Virus record (IMG/VR): IMGVR_UViG_3300046787_000327
Location: 48,952-112,951 of that record
Length of the DNA stretch: 64,000 nt
Reading direction: 5' to 3' (one strand)
DNA from: a virus
The notes beneath the pieces were generated by a model. That model made no database searches. It had not been told where the DNA came from and saw nothing but the letters and a program-made list of their open reading frames with translations. Shown piece by piece: positions 58,522 through 64,000 of the stretch. The translations under genes were made by a program, and so were the position numbers. Each line of letters starts with the position of its first letter. Within the stretch, counting starts at the first letter, position 1.

Positions 58522-58686
58522 TTACTCCCCCCAATACTGCATAATAAGATTCATAGTAGTGTGTAGAGAACAATCACAGTCTCCACCGTTCATGTTTTCC
58601 ATGAATTCAAAGTGCGATAGGTTATCCTCGTAGATTTCTTGTACGAGTTCGTGGATAGCATAGGGCTTATAAGTTGTTTGGGTCAT
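58522..58686 (-). CDS. Hypothetical, leaderless
   Basis: 54 residues (MTQTTYKPYAIHELVQEIYE ... GGDCDCSLHTTMNLIMQYWG). ATG 58686 is six bases from TACAAT. First gene of the 58.7-57.6 kb row. Confidence 0.62.
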   Translation of the reverse strand: MTQTTYKPYAIHELVQEIYEDNLSHFEFMENMNGGDCDCSLHTTMNLIMQYWGE

Positions 58687-58692
58687 GTATTA

Positions 58693-58721
58693 ATTGTAGC
58701 AAAACCTGGGGAAAAATACAA
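58693..58721 (-). promoter_or_regulatory. Promoter, leaderless start (- strand)
   Basis: TTGTAT (58721-58716), 17-bp spacer, TGC-TACAAT (58698-58693). An iteron copy overlaps the -35; a CRP-like box lies ~75 bp upstream of the expected TSS. Confidence 0.7.
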
Positions 58722-58752
58722 CTCTTCGTAAACCGTTTTGACCTAAAATGTA

Positions 58753-58777
58753 TGTGATATGCATCACAGGGGACGTC
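58753..58777. promoter_or_regulatory. CRP/GlxR-like box plus GACGTC
   Basis: TGTGATATGCATCACA (58753-58768) is a perfect palindrome of form TGTGA-N6-TCACA, immediately followed by GGGGACGTCCCC (58769-58780 region). Confidence 0.7.
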
Positions 58778-58817
58778 CCCGCATTTTTATGCAGAGCCCT
58801 GCATATTTATTTACTTG

Positions 58818-58891
58818 CGATCCGTACGGGACTCGAACCCGTGACCTCCACCGTGACAGGGTGGCGAACTAACCAACTATTCTAACGGACC
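58818..58891 (-). tRNA. tRNA-Asp(GTC)
   Basis: Isolated from the main cluster. Acceptor GGTCC GT/ACGGATC with one wobble, discriminator G; anticodon loop CTGTCAC in CCACC/GGTGG. Confidence 0.92.
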
Positions 58892-58896
58892 TTGAT

Positions 58897-58920
58897 GAGC
58901 CTTTTGAAATCATGCTCAGG
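58897..58920 (-). other. CCTGAGC 3' hairpin, copy 3
   Basis: Minus strand: CCTGAGC then ATGATTTCAAAAG then GCTC. Lies between the DUF932 gene stop and tRNA-Asp, in gene sense. Confidence 0.55.
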
Positions 58921-58938
58921 ATTTAATTATAGCAGATG

Positions 58939-59961
58939 CTATGCTAATTGCATAACGCCCTGCACAATTTTTAGCAAGCGATTCTTCTCTGCGTTAATTG
59001 CAGGGTCAAATCCTGATGCTGATGCAAGAATAGATTCGTTAGAACCATTACGAGCAGAGCGGTACCAGTCTAGTCGCTCAGTGAGTGCATTGTAAGCACC
59101 CCAAGCGTTACCAGCAATCATGCCATTGAATTCACCAGTGTAGATATCGTTAATAACATCTACCTTGTTTTCCCACTTCTTGAACGCACCCTTAGAATCC
59201 TTCTCAGGCTTAGGGTATGCAGCAAGAATGATATCGTTGAAAGCCTTAGCATTGACTTCCTTCTCGAACATAGCCTTAGCCATGATGTCGAATTCGTCCA
59301 TGTATGCATTAGCAAGACCAAGAGTCTCACGAGCAATCTGCACCTTGCCTGATGCGGTTTGCGTGTGGCGAATCTTGAATGACTGTTTGATTCCCTTATT
59401 CTTCTTACGACCTACGCCACCAAGAGCAAGGTTAAGAGTGTTAGCACACACAACACGAACGGGAGTGATAGATGCCTGAATAGCAATAGAACCGTCGTGT
59501 GATGTGTTGATGAGAAGATAAGTTTTAACCTTATCTGCAACACCGCTAGGGTCAAGAACTGTCTCACGCTCTAGGGCAAGAGCACCGAATACAACACGCC
59601 CACCCTTGATAGAGCCAGCGGTTTCCCATCGTCCGCCACCGTCTAGGATATTATCACCGAATGAGAATAAATCTTCATTCTGCATAACATGGTAACGCTC
59701 ACCAACCACACCAAGAATATCAGTCTGATTCTTGTCGGTAGGGTTAGTACGCAAAACATATTGGTAATTCTTATCGCTTGTAAGATGGGTAGGGGTTTCC
59801 AAATCCTCAAGACGAACATTCCAACCATTGAGGTTTGCAGCCTCAAGCATTTCTGCGGTTGTCTTTTCTTCTGTGAATACGGTACCCAATCCATGCCAAG
59901 CAGGTTCACGGAAAGATGCGAAAGATGTCTTGCCGTTTTGAATTTCTAGGTCATGTGCCAT
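58939..59961 (-). CDS. DUF932 phage/plasmid-like protein
   Basis: 340 residues. Matches the TIGR03299/DUF932 pattern: PAWHGLGTVF (~20-29), ILGVVGERYHVMQNEDLFSF, RWETAGSIKGGRVVFGAL, and the end domain AGNAWGAYNALTERLDW. These proteins occur on phages and plasmids and their role is unclear. Start ATG 59961 has a purine-rich leader (AAAAGAGATAACTC); its promoter carries the TGTC spacer element. Confidence 0.87.
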   Translation of the reverse strand: MAHDLEIQNGKTSFASFREPAWHGLGTVFTEEKTTAEMLEAANLNGWNVRLEDLETPTHLTSDKNYQYVLRTNPTDKNQTDILGVVGERYHVMQNEDLFSFGDNILDGGGRWETAGSIKGGRVVFGALALERETVLDPSGVADKVKTYLLINTSHDGSIAIQASITPVRVVCANTLNLALGGVGRKKNKGIKQSFKIRHTQTASGKVQIARETLGLANAYMDEFDIMAKAMFEKEVNAKAFNDIILAAYPKPEKDSKGAFKKWENKVDVINDIYTGEFNGMIAGNAWGAYNALTERLDWYRSARNGSNESILASASGFDPAINAEKNRLLKIVQGVMQLA

Positions 59962-59993
59962 GAGTTATCTCTTTTCTGTTTGTTGATAATATA

Positions 59994-60022
59994 AGTATAC
60001 ACAACACCACCGACAAATACAA
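59994..60022 (-). promoter_or_regulatory. Early promoter with TGTC spacer element
   Basis: TTGTAT (60022-60017), 17-bp spacer, TATACT (59999-59994). TTGTCG (60016-60011) is exactly 11 bp from the -10. Confidence 0.65.
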
Positions 60023-60047
60023 ATCGGGATAGTTAAACATAGGGCAA

Positions 60048-60117
60048 ATCGGACATTTTTGATGTGATCTTAAACACACGGCGTGTCGACTTGACAAACC
60101 TTGATCGGCGGGACGTC
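60048..60117. promoter_or_regulatory. Operator block: AAATCGGACAT, TGTGA box, GACGTC
   Basis: AAATCGGACAT, then a half-conserved TGTGA-TCTTAA-ACACA (60063-60078), GCGTGTCG, CTTGACAAAC and GACGTC (60112-60117). The same order of words recurs at 61712-61791. Confidence 0.6.
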
Positions 60118-60138
60118 GCAAAATTTGAGAGTTTTGGT

Positions 60139-60165
60139 GAGCAGTTTACATGGCCATGCTCAGGG
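60139..60165 (-). other. CCTGAGC 3' hairpin, copy 4
   Basis: Stem GAGCA (60161-60157) with TGCTC (60143-60139) on the minus strand, preceded by CCCT. It lies ~50 bases after the stop of the next upstream gene. Confidence 0.6.
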
Positions 60166-60212
60166 CCCTTACCCAGTTTTTAGACATCTGGTAGGTCCAT
60201 GCTCATAGCCCC

Positions 60213-60641
60213 CTATGAAATATTGTCGGATGATTGCAATGACGAAACATCAAGTGAGAAATCATCAATTGAATAATCAAATGAGTCAACACTGAATTCA
60301 AGACCATTCGCAACATCATCTGCGTCAACATCGAATGGAACCTCTAGTTCGATTTCGAAATCAACTGTTGCAGTTACGGTAACTGTCTTTGTAAGTTCGA
60401 AGTCGCAAATCTCTGCAAGAGACTGTGCAACATTCTCACTGATATCATTATCACGCAATGACTCTACTACGTATTCTTTAACTGTATTAATAAGGTTTTG
60501 GCGTTCGGCCTTTACGGTGAAGGCATATGAAGAATTCTTAGAGACCTCATCTTGCAGGCGAGTGATGTACTCATCCTTTTTCTCAATAAGTTCAAGTAGT
60601 GCTGCTGCTTGACGCTCTAGGTAATCGGTTGTTGCTGACAT
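60213..60641 (-). CDS. Hypothetical, coiled coil plus acidic domain
   Basis: 142 residues from ATG 60641 (AAAGAGG site). N-terminal coiled coil (YLERQAAALLELIEKKDEYI) then a strongly acidic beta region (ATVDFEIELEVPFDVDADDV). Acidic tail SVDSFDYSIDDFSLDVSS. Common type in early actinophage regions; function unknown. Confidence 0.68.
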   Translation of the reverse strand: MSATTDYLERQAAALLELIEKKDEYITRLQDEVSKNSSYAFTVKAERQNLINTVKEYVVESLRDNDISENVAQSLAEICDFELTKTVTVTATVDFEIELEVPFDVDADDVANGLEFSVDSFDYSIDDFSLDVSSLQSSDNIS

Positions 60642-60675
60642 AGGGGGTACCTCTTTCGTTGTTGTTATTAATACT

Positions 60676-60704
60676 AGTCTACACGAGACCTCTGACAAAT
60701 ACAA
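60676..60704 (-). promoter_or_regulatory. Early promoter with TGTC spacer element
   Basis: TTGTAT (60704-60699), TTGTCA (60698-60693), 11 bp, TAGACT (60681-60676). Confidence 0.6.
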
Positions 60705-60737
60705 ATCCTGTGATCCATTTGGGCTACCCTGGTGGGT

Positions 60738-60811
60738 GAGCAGTTTTACAACTTGCTCAGGTTAGTTTGGGGGAGAGGCTTGAACTAGGTATTGCTACCT
60801 CTCTCCCCCAA
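60738..60811 (-). other. Intergenic hairpins including CCTGAGC copy 5
   Basis: After the minus gene ending at 60818: a strong GGGGGAGAG/CCTCTCCCCC hairpin (60770-60811), then CCTGAGCA...TGCTC (60762-60738). No T run follows, so a classical rho-independent terminator is not shown; may be a 3'-end stabiliser. Confidence 0.55.
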
Positions 60812-60817
60812 TTCTAT

Positions 60818-61219
60818 TTAGAGGTACTGTGCTACCTGCTTGAAGGTTGAGGCATTTACAAACTCCTCATCAGTCATTTTGAGAATACGAATTGCGTTCT
60901 CAATCTCTACGATTTCGTACTGACCAAGTTCACGCTCCAAGTCCATTGAAGGCTTCTCAGGAAGTTTAACTGTATTAGCAGGAAGTGTGATAGTTACATT
61001 GAGTTCGTTGCGCCAGTTCTCATGTGCAGAAACTTCTGCCTTTGAGATATGCTTGAACACAATATCCGCAACTTCCTTAGCATACGACTTCTCTGTTTTT
61101 TCGTAGTCCTTACGCTTCTTCTCGTTAGAAACTTCTGCCTTCTTTGCAGACGCTAACTTATCTTCAAGTGCCTTGATTACCTTAGTTGTTGCTACCTTAA
61201 CTGAAATTGCTCTTGCCAT
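60818..61219 (-). CDS. Basic/helical hypothetical
   Basis: 133 residues. Long charged helix (KVIKALEDKLASAKKAEVSN; KKRKDYEKTEKSYAKEVADI) followed by beta segment (NWRNELNVTITLPANTV) and acidic helix. An early-region protein type common in actinophages; role unknown. Confidence 0.68.
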   Translation of the reverse strand: MARAISVKVATTKVIKALEDKLASAKKAEVSNEKKRKDYEKTEKSYAKEVADIVFKHISKAEVSAHENWRNELNVTITLPANTVKLPEKPSMDLERELGQYEIVEIENAIRILKMTDEEFVNASTFKQVAQYL

Positions 61220-61257
61220 GTGGGGTCTTTCCTTTTCTATTAGTTGGGGGTTTTGGT

Positions 61258-61349
61258 GAGCCTTTTAACAACTTGCTCAGGTTGTCCCACTCTATTTATT
61301 TAGACACGCATTTCTGTGGGGCGTGGTTGTTTTGGCGTTAGTGCCAAAC
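61258..61349 (-). other. Intergenic hairpins including CCTGAGC copy 6
   Basis: After the minus gene ending at 61350: TTTGGC-ACTAAC-GCCAAA, then CACGC/GCGTG, then CCTGAGC...GGCTC (61282-61258), in gene sense. Confidence 0.55.
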
Positions 61350-61514
61350 TTACTTTGATGTCCAAGTTGTGTAACGAACTGAACCATCAACATTTAACTT
61401 CACACGAACATTTCCATTAGCCTGTGGGATAATCTCCTGAATTGTTCCTGTTACCTTTGACTTCTGTGTTGTGTAGAGGTCGCCTACCTTGTATGTGTTT
61501 GTTGCTACTGCCAT
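61350..61514 (-). CDS. Small beta protein
   Basis: 54 residues: ATNTYKVGDLYTTQKSKVTG, TIQEIIPQANGNVRVKL, then WTSK. The pattern resembles a KOW/SH3-like beta barrel; possible RNA- or protein-binding early factor. Confidence 0.65.
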   Translation of the reverse strand: MAVATNTYKVGDLYTTQKSKVTGTIQEIIPQANGNVRVKLNVDGSVRYTTWTSK

Positions 61515-61557
61515 TTTTGTATTTCCTTTTCTGTTAGGGTTACTTGCTTATGTATTA

Positions 61558-61580
61558 AGTATAACATTTCCGACTGACAT
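61558..61580 (-). promoter_or_regulatory. Early promoter with TGTC spacer element
   Basis: ATGTCA (61580-61575), 11 bp, TATACT (61563-61558); -35 TTGCAA further up. Confidence 0.6.
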
Positions 61581-61627
61581 TTTGCAAATACATTTCCTAA
61601 TAATCTCATAATATAAGACATTATTCA

Positions 61628-61791
61628 TGTGACTTGCATCACCTGTTTTCCGTGTTTCCTTATATTATAAGTATAGCGAAAAATGTCATAAATAACAAAT
61701 CTCAAATGGTATAAATCGGACATTGGCTATGTGATAAAGCCCACAAAAATAAAGCGTGTCGTAACTTGACAAACAGGTGCTGGCCGACGTC
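61628..61791. promoter_or_regulatory. Second promoter, two CRP-like boxes and GACGTC
   Basis: The 350-base gap between the genes at 61514 and 61880 holds: TGTGA-CTTGCA-TCACC (61628-61643); a second -10 tandem TATACTTATAAT (61664-61675, minus strand); AAATCGGACAT; TGTGA-TAAAGC-CCACA (61730-61745); GCGTGTCG; CTTGACAAAC; GACGTC (61786-61791). No gene seen. Confidence 0.6.
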
Positions 61792-61879
61792 CCAAAATTC
61801 CAGGGGATCGGTTAGGACCCACTGGAACCAAGGAATGCTGACAGTGTTATCAAGAATATGAATAGATAGAATAGGCCAC

Positions 61880-62602
61880 TCATTTCTTACTCGCACTAAA
61901 TACGATGTCTGCTTTATTATAAACACACAGTGAGCAAGATACGCAGGCGGACCCTGCACTGCTAATAAGTGGAATGGCCTTTTTGTTTTCAGGACATTTT
62001 GCTCCTGGCTTACCTGTTAACTCTTTCATATCCTCTTGACCAATTGCAAAATTCTTAGCAAGATATGCTAACTTAATTCCGCTTTCAGTCTTAAGTTTAA
62101 TTCCAGTTTGCTTGTTGTCGCTATCTGTAGAATAGTACAAAGATAGATTAGGCTGGTCCTTAAGCATTAATGCTGCAGATTCTACACGAGTGTATACCCA
62201 GAATTGTACGAAACGGTAATCCATGATAACTTGCTTCCATGCATATGCATACGTATCATTAAAGAAATCTCCGTCCCAGTGAATGCGGAAGAGTAATGGT
62301 GCGTCTTTCTTTGCACAGTCTTTGATAAAGTCAACAATCATTTCCTTAAGCAATGTAACCATGGTCTCATAGTCTGCGTCTTTAAGTAAATTCCAGTTAT
62401 GTAGTAGGTTTACCTTTACAGAAGGAAATACCTTTTCTAACTTTCCTGCATAGCAGACAGACTCGCATACGGATGTTGCTCCAGGGCATGAGTATGCTTT
62501 GCCTGCGGGTAGGCCGAAGGTGTTAGCAATTGTGGCAGTCTTACCGTTAGGGGATACGGCATTAGTTACTTTTCTATCTTTAGAACGGAGCAGTTTAGTC
62601 AT
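61880..62602 (-). CDS. Gp88-like protein
   Basis: 240 residues. The GP88 family signature is visible: GLPAGKAYSCPGATSVCESV, CYAGKLEK, then FRIHWDGDFFNDTYAYAWKQ and YTRVESAALM, with C-terminal Cys cluster CPENKK ... CVSCSLC. Cys residues may bind a metal cluster; such proteins are frequent in early regions of actinophages. Function unknown. Confidence 0.83.
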   Translation of the reverse strand: MTKLLRSKDRKVTNAVSPNGKTATIANTFGLPAGKAYSCPGATSVCESVCYAGKLEKVFPSVKVNLLHNWNLLKDADYETMVTLLKEMIVDFIKDCAKKDAPLLFRIHWDGDFFNDTYAYAWKQVIMDYRFVQFWVYTRVESAALMLKDQPNLSLYYSTDSDNKQTGIKLKTESGIKLAYLAKNFAIGQEDMKELTGKPGAKCPENKKAIPLISSAGSACVSCSLCVYNKADIVFSASKK

Positions 62603-62610
62603 GGGGGTCC

Positions 62611-62757
62611 TTACTTTAGGTTATACTTTAATTGTAGCATTTCGCTCTGACATTTTCTACCCTTGCGAGAGTAGGCTTTCTTCGAAGGTACGGCAGAAGC
62701 AGCATTAGAACGGCGTAGTTCCATTAGTCTGCGTAATTCCTCTGGTGTTTTCTTCAT
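62611..62757 (-). CDS. Basic micro-protein, leaderless
   Basis: 48 residues: MKKTPEELRRLMELRRSNAA ... SRKGRKCQSEMLQLKYNLK. Highly basic; likely nucleic-acid binding. Its 3' part contains the promoter of the Gp88-like gene. Confidence 0.6.
   Translation of the reverse strand: MKKTPEELRRLMELRRSNAASAVPSKKAYSRKGRKCQSEMLQLKYNLK
62631..62653 (-). promoter_or_regulatory. Early promoter with TGTC spacer element
   Basis: ATGTCA (62653-62648), 11 bp, TGC-TACAAT (62636-62631), upstream of the Gp88-like gene (leader with AAGGA). Confidence 0.6.
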
Positions 62758-62763
62758 GTATTA

Positions 62764-62793
62764 ATACTAACACACATGGTCTTAAAATGTCAA
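62764..62793 (-). promoter_or_regulatory. Promoter, leaderless start (- strand)
   Basis: TTGACA (62793-62788), 18-bp spacer, TGT-TAGTAT (62769-62764), six bases to ATG 62757. Confidence 0.6.
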
Positions 62794-62803
62794 CTTGGAT
62801 CTA

Positions 62804-62829
62804 TGTGATTAATCTCACACGGGGACGTC
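62804..62829. promoter_or_regulatory. CRP/GlxR-like box plus GACGTC
   Basis: TGTGATTAATCTCACA (62804-62819), perfect TGTGA-N6-TCACA, followed by GGGGACGTCCC (GACGTC at 62824-62829). It lies 10 bp upstream of a TTGACA -35. Confidence 0.72.
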
Positions 62830-62849
62830 CCATTTTTCAGGGGAGAGGT

Positions 62850-63098
62850 TTAATCCTCTACTTCTTCTTCACGGAATACATACAACTTAATTGTATCAGT
62901 GTAGTTATACTCTGTTACATCTCTATCACCATAGTCATTAACATGACCTACATAGTATGTATCACCTGTTGCATCTGAGTCGATACCTAATACAGTTACG
63001 ATATCGCCTTCAACTTCGATAATGTCTTCCTCCATTAGTTGGTCTGGAGTAAGTAAGTCTGCGTAGATTAGTTCCATGCTGTTTATTGTAGCAGTCAT
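62850..63098 (-). CDS. Acidic hypothetical
   Basis: 82 residues from ATG 63098 (GAGGAGGAA site). MEEDIIEVEGDIVTVLGIDS ... TIKLYVFREEEVED. A short SH3-like/beta protein with very acidic ends. Coupled by position to the gene upstream. Confidence 0.66.
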   Translation of the reverse strand: MTATINSMELIYADLLTPDQLMEEDIIEVEGDIVTVLGIDSDATGDTYYVGHVNDYGDRDVTEYNYTDTIKLYVFREEEVED

Positions 63099-63099
63099 T

Positions 63100-63375
63100 T
63101 TAGTATTCCTCCTCTGGAAGCCATGGTGATAGGTGGTGAGCATCTACGATAGCCGATGCAGGACATGAAGAATTACCCCGCCAGAATACGCCTTCAGGCA
63201 ATTCAATATCACGCTGATAGTCTTCCTCATAGTACGCATCGATAGCATCGATACATGGCTGCACCATTGTTAGCGGTACAGGTGGATAGTGATTACCCTG
63301 CAAGTGGAAACCGATAGCCTGTTCAAGGGTGATATCGATATTCTCTGCCAAATCAGTTGCTGTGTTAAGTCCCAT
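63100..63375 (-). CDS. Conserved actinophage hypothetical
   Basis: 91 residues. LEQAIGFHLQGNHYPPVPLT, CIDAIDAYYEEDYQRDIELP, GVFWRGNSSCPASAIVDAHH. The same chain (HLQ..HYPPVP...DAI.A...GD....LP.G..WR) is typical of actinophage early proteins. Function unknown. Confidence 0.75.
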   Translation of the reverse strand: MGLNTATDLAENIDITLEQAIGFHLQGNHYPPVPLTMVQPCIDAIDAYYEEDYQRDIELPEGVFWRGNSSCPASAIVDAHHLSPWLPEEEY

Positions 63376-63376
63376 A

Positions 63377-63592
63377 TTACTTACCCCCTACATTTCCGTC
63401 ACGATAGAATATCTTAGTATGCATTTTGCCATTAGGCTCTGATAGGTTAATTGTGCGGTATTCATTAGCGAATCCATAATCAACACACGCATTAAAGACA
63501 TTAACTGCCTCTAGTGCATTATCATAGCGACCAATCCAATTAGGTTGTGACGCTCCGTCATAAGTTGAAGTTACTGAGTATTCATAGTCCAT
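63377..63592 (-). CDS. Conserved hypothetical
   Basis: 71 residues. YSVTSTYDGASQPNWIGRYD, NALEAVNVFNACVDYGFAN, EYRTINLSEPNGKMHTKIF: beta-alpha-beta-beta small fold seen in many actinophage early genes. TAATG coupling. Confidence 0.7.
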   Translation of the reverse strand: MDYEYSVTSTYDGASQPNWIGRYDNALEAVNVFNACVDYGFANEYRTINLSEPNGKMHTKIFYRDGNVGGK

Positions 63593-63741
63593 TATTTAGC
63601 CTCCGCTGTTAAGAATAGTTGGTTGATATAGTCATAGCCTATCATGGCTTCTACCTCACGGTCAAGATAGCAACGGAAGCAATAGAGTTCTGTTACATCT
63701 ACTGCGTTCTCATTACACTGCATACATGTATAGTCGGTCAT
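63592..63741 (-). CDS. Zinc-ribbon micro-protein
   Basis: 49 residues: YTCMQCNENAVDVTELYCFR CYLD contains two CxxC pairs. First gene of a four-gene coupled row; AAGGA ribosome site. Confidence 0.68.
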   Translation of the reverse strand: MTDYTCMQCNENAVDVTELYCFRCYLDREVEAMIGYDYINQLFLTAEAK

Positions 63742-63771
63742 GGGGGTTCCTTCTTTCTCTTTAATAATTTA

Positions 63772-63794
63772 ATCCTACACTAGAACGGGGACAA
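63772..63794 (-). promoter_or_regulatory. Early promoter with TGTC spacer element
   Basis: TTGTCC (63794-63789), 11 bp, TAGGAT (63777-63772). Confidence 0.55.
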
Positions 63795-63831
63795 ATAGTG
63801 GGATATTCTTAAACTTTTTTCGGCTAGAATA

Positions 63832-63847
63832 TGTGAAATAAATCACA
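63832..63847. promoter_or_regulatory. CRP/GlxR-like box
   Basis: TGTGA-AATAAA-TCACA, ~74 bp upstream of the expected start of the 63741 gene row. Confidence 0.68.
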
Positions 63848-63892
63848 CTTACTTAATCCTATTTTGATCACTAGGGGGTGGGGTAGGGGGTA

Positions 63893-63929
63893 GCATGACC
63901 AGTCATAGGCTGGGGTACCTATGACCAGT
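63893..63929. repeat. Direct and inverted repeat
   Basis: ATGACCAGTCA occurs twice (63895-63905, 63920-63930), and TCATAGG/CCTATGA form a 7-bp hairpin between them. Lies between the last minus genes; may be an operator or a terminator for the gene entering from the right. Confidence 0.5.
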
Positions 63930-63937
63930 CAAACCTA

Positions 63938-64000
63938 CTACTCTGACTTTACTGCGATAGTACGATAGGTAGTGCGGATAGAGCGAGGGTCTTTAACCTC
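63938..64000 (-). CDS. C-terminal end of a gene continuing past the window
   Basis: 20 residues visible (EVKDPRSIRTTYRTIAVKSE) before tandem TAG TAG stops on the minus strand. The sense composition looks coding; product unknown. Confidence 0.5.
   Translation of the reverse strand, partial: EVKDPRSIRTTYRTIAVKSE

Noticed and set aside
60770-60811. Classical rho-independent terminator
   Set aside because: A strong stem but no T run in either direction; reported as a hairpin only.

Overview
The window is a stretch of a tailed double-stranded DNA bacteriophage genome (siphovirus-like, Caudoviricetes) with A+T-rich DNA. Several genes point to an actinobacterial host: a WhiB-type iron-sulfur regulator, a proteasome/HslV-like Ntn-hydrolase, a DUF7455-like protein, and many TATAAT promoters that sit exactly one TSS distance from an ATG, which implies leaderless mRNAs. 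A secreted S-layer-like protein ends in an Ala-rich coiled coil and a short basic tail, resembling surface proteins I associate with freshwater acI Actinobacteria (Nanopelagicales). With the low GC, an acI-type host is the best guess; it is an inference. No integrase or repressor was recognised.

Layout. (1) 1-15.5 kb, + strand: a very long tape measure protein (start outside the window) and a tight tail cassette with stop/start overlaps. (2) 15.5-29.7 kb, +: replication, recombination and packaging. This holds a DnaB-type helicase, DnaG-type primase, ssDNA-binding protein, DNA polymerase III alpha, MazG-like pyrophosphohydrolase, RecA-like recombinase, two putative Holliday-junction nucleases, a Cas4/RecB-like nuclease, DUF3310, and small and large terminase. 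(3) 29.7-36 kb, +: an accessory secretion block with an S-layer-like protein, a PA14-domain protein without a standard start codon, two small membrane proteins, the Ntn-hydrolase and a secreted subtilisin-like protease. (4) 36-47 kb: a CHAP endolysin under a consensus promoter, flanked by two 2-oxoglutarate oxygenases. Many small genes follow (SNase, thioredoxin, WhiB, FmdB-type zinc ribbon, luciferase-like enzyme, holin-like protein), then a collagen-like tail fibre. (5) 47.06-48.15 kb, - strand: eleven tRNAs around a candidate 157-nt structured RNA; a twelfth tRNA (Asp) lies at 58.8 kb. (6) 48.15-53.1 kb, -: a chain of very small, overlapping, often zinc-binding genes. (7) 53.2-55.4 kb: a Stealth-like gene, a GIY-YIG-like gene, then a gene-poor region with three tandem perfect DnaA boxes, an extreme A+T tract and iteron-like repeats, the best origin candidate. 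(8) 55.4-64 kb, -: an early or regulatory region with DUF932 and Gp88-like proteins, separated by long intergenic regions.

How it works together. The + strand genes cover tail building, DNA replication, packaging and lysis. The - strand carries small proteins likely to act early on the host. The intergenic parts of region 8 share a repeated design: a GACGTC palindrome, a CRP/GlxR-like TGTGA-N6-TCACA box, then a promoter. Five of these promoters carry TGTC at a fixed 11-bp distance from the -10 hexamer. A hairpin beginning CCTGAGC recurs downstream of genes on both strands, always in the sense of the upstream gene. These regulatory and RNA elements, together with the secreted or host-like accessory proteins, are the most novel content.
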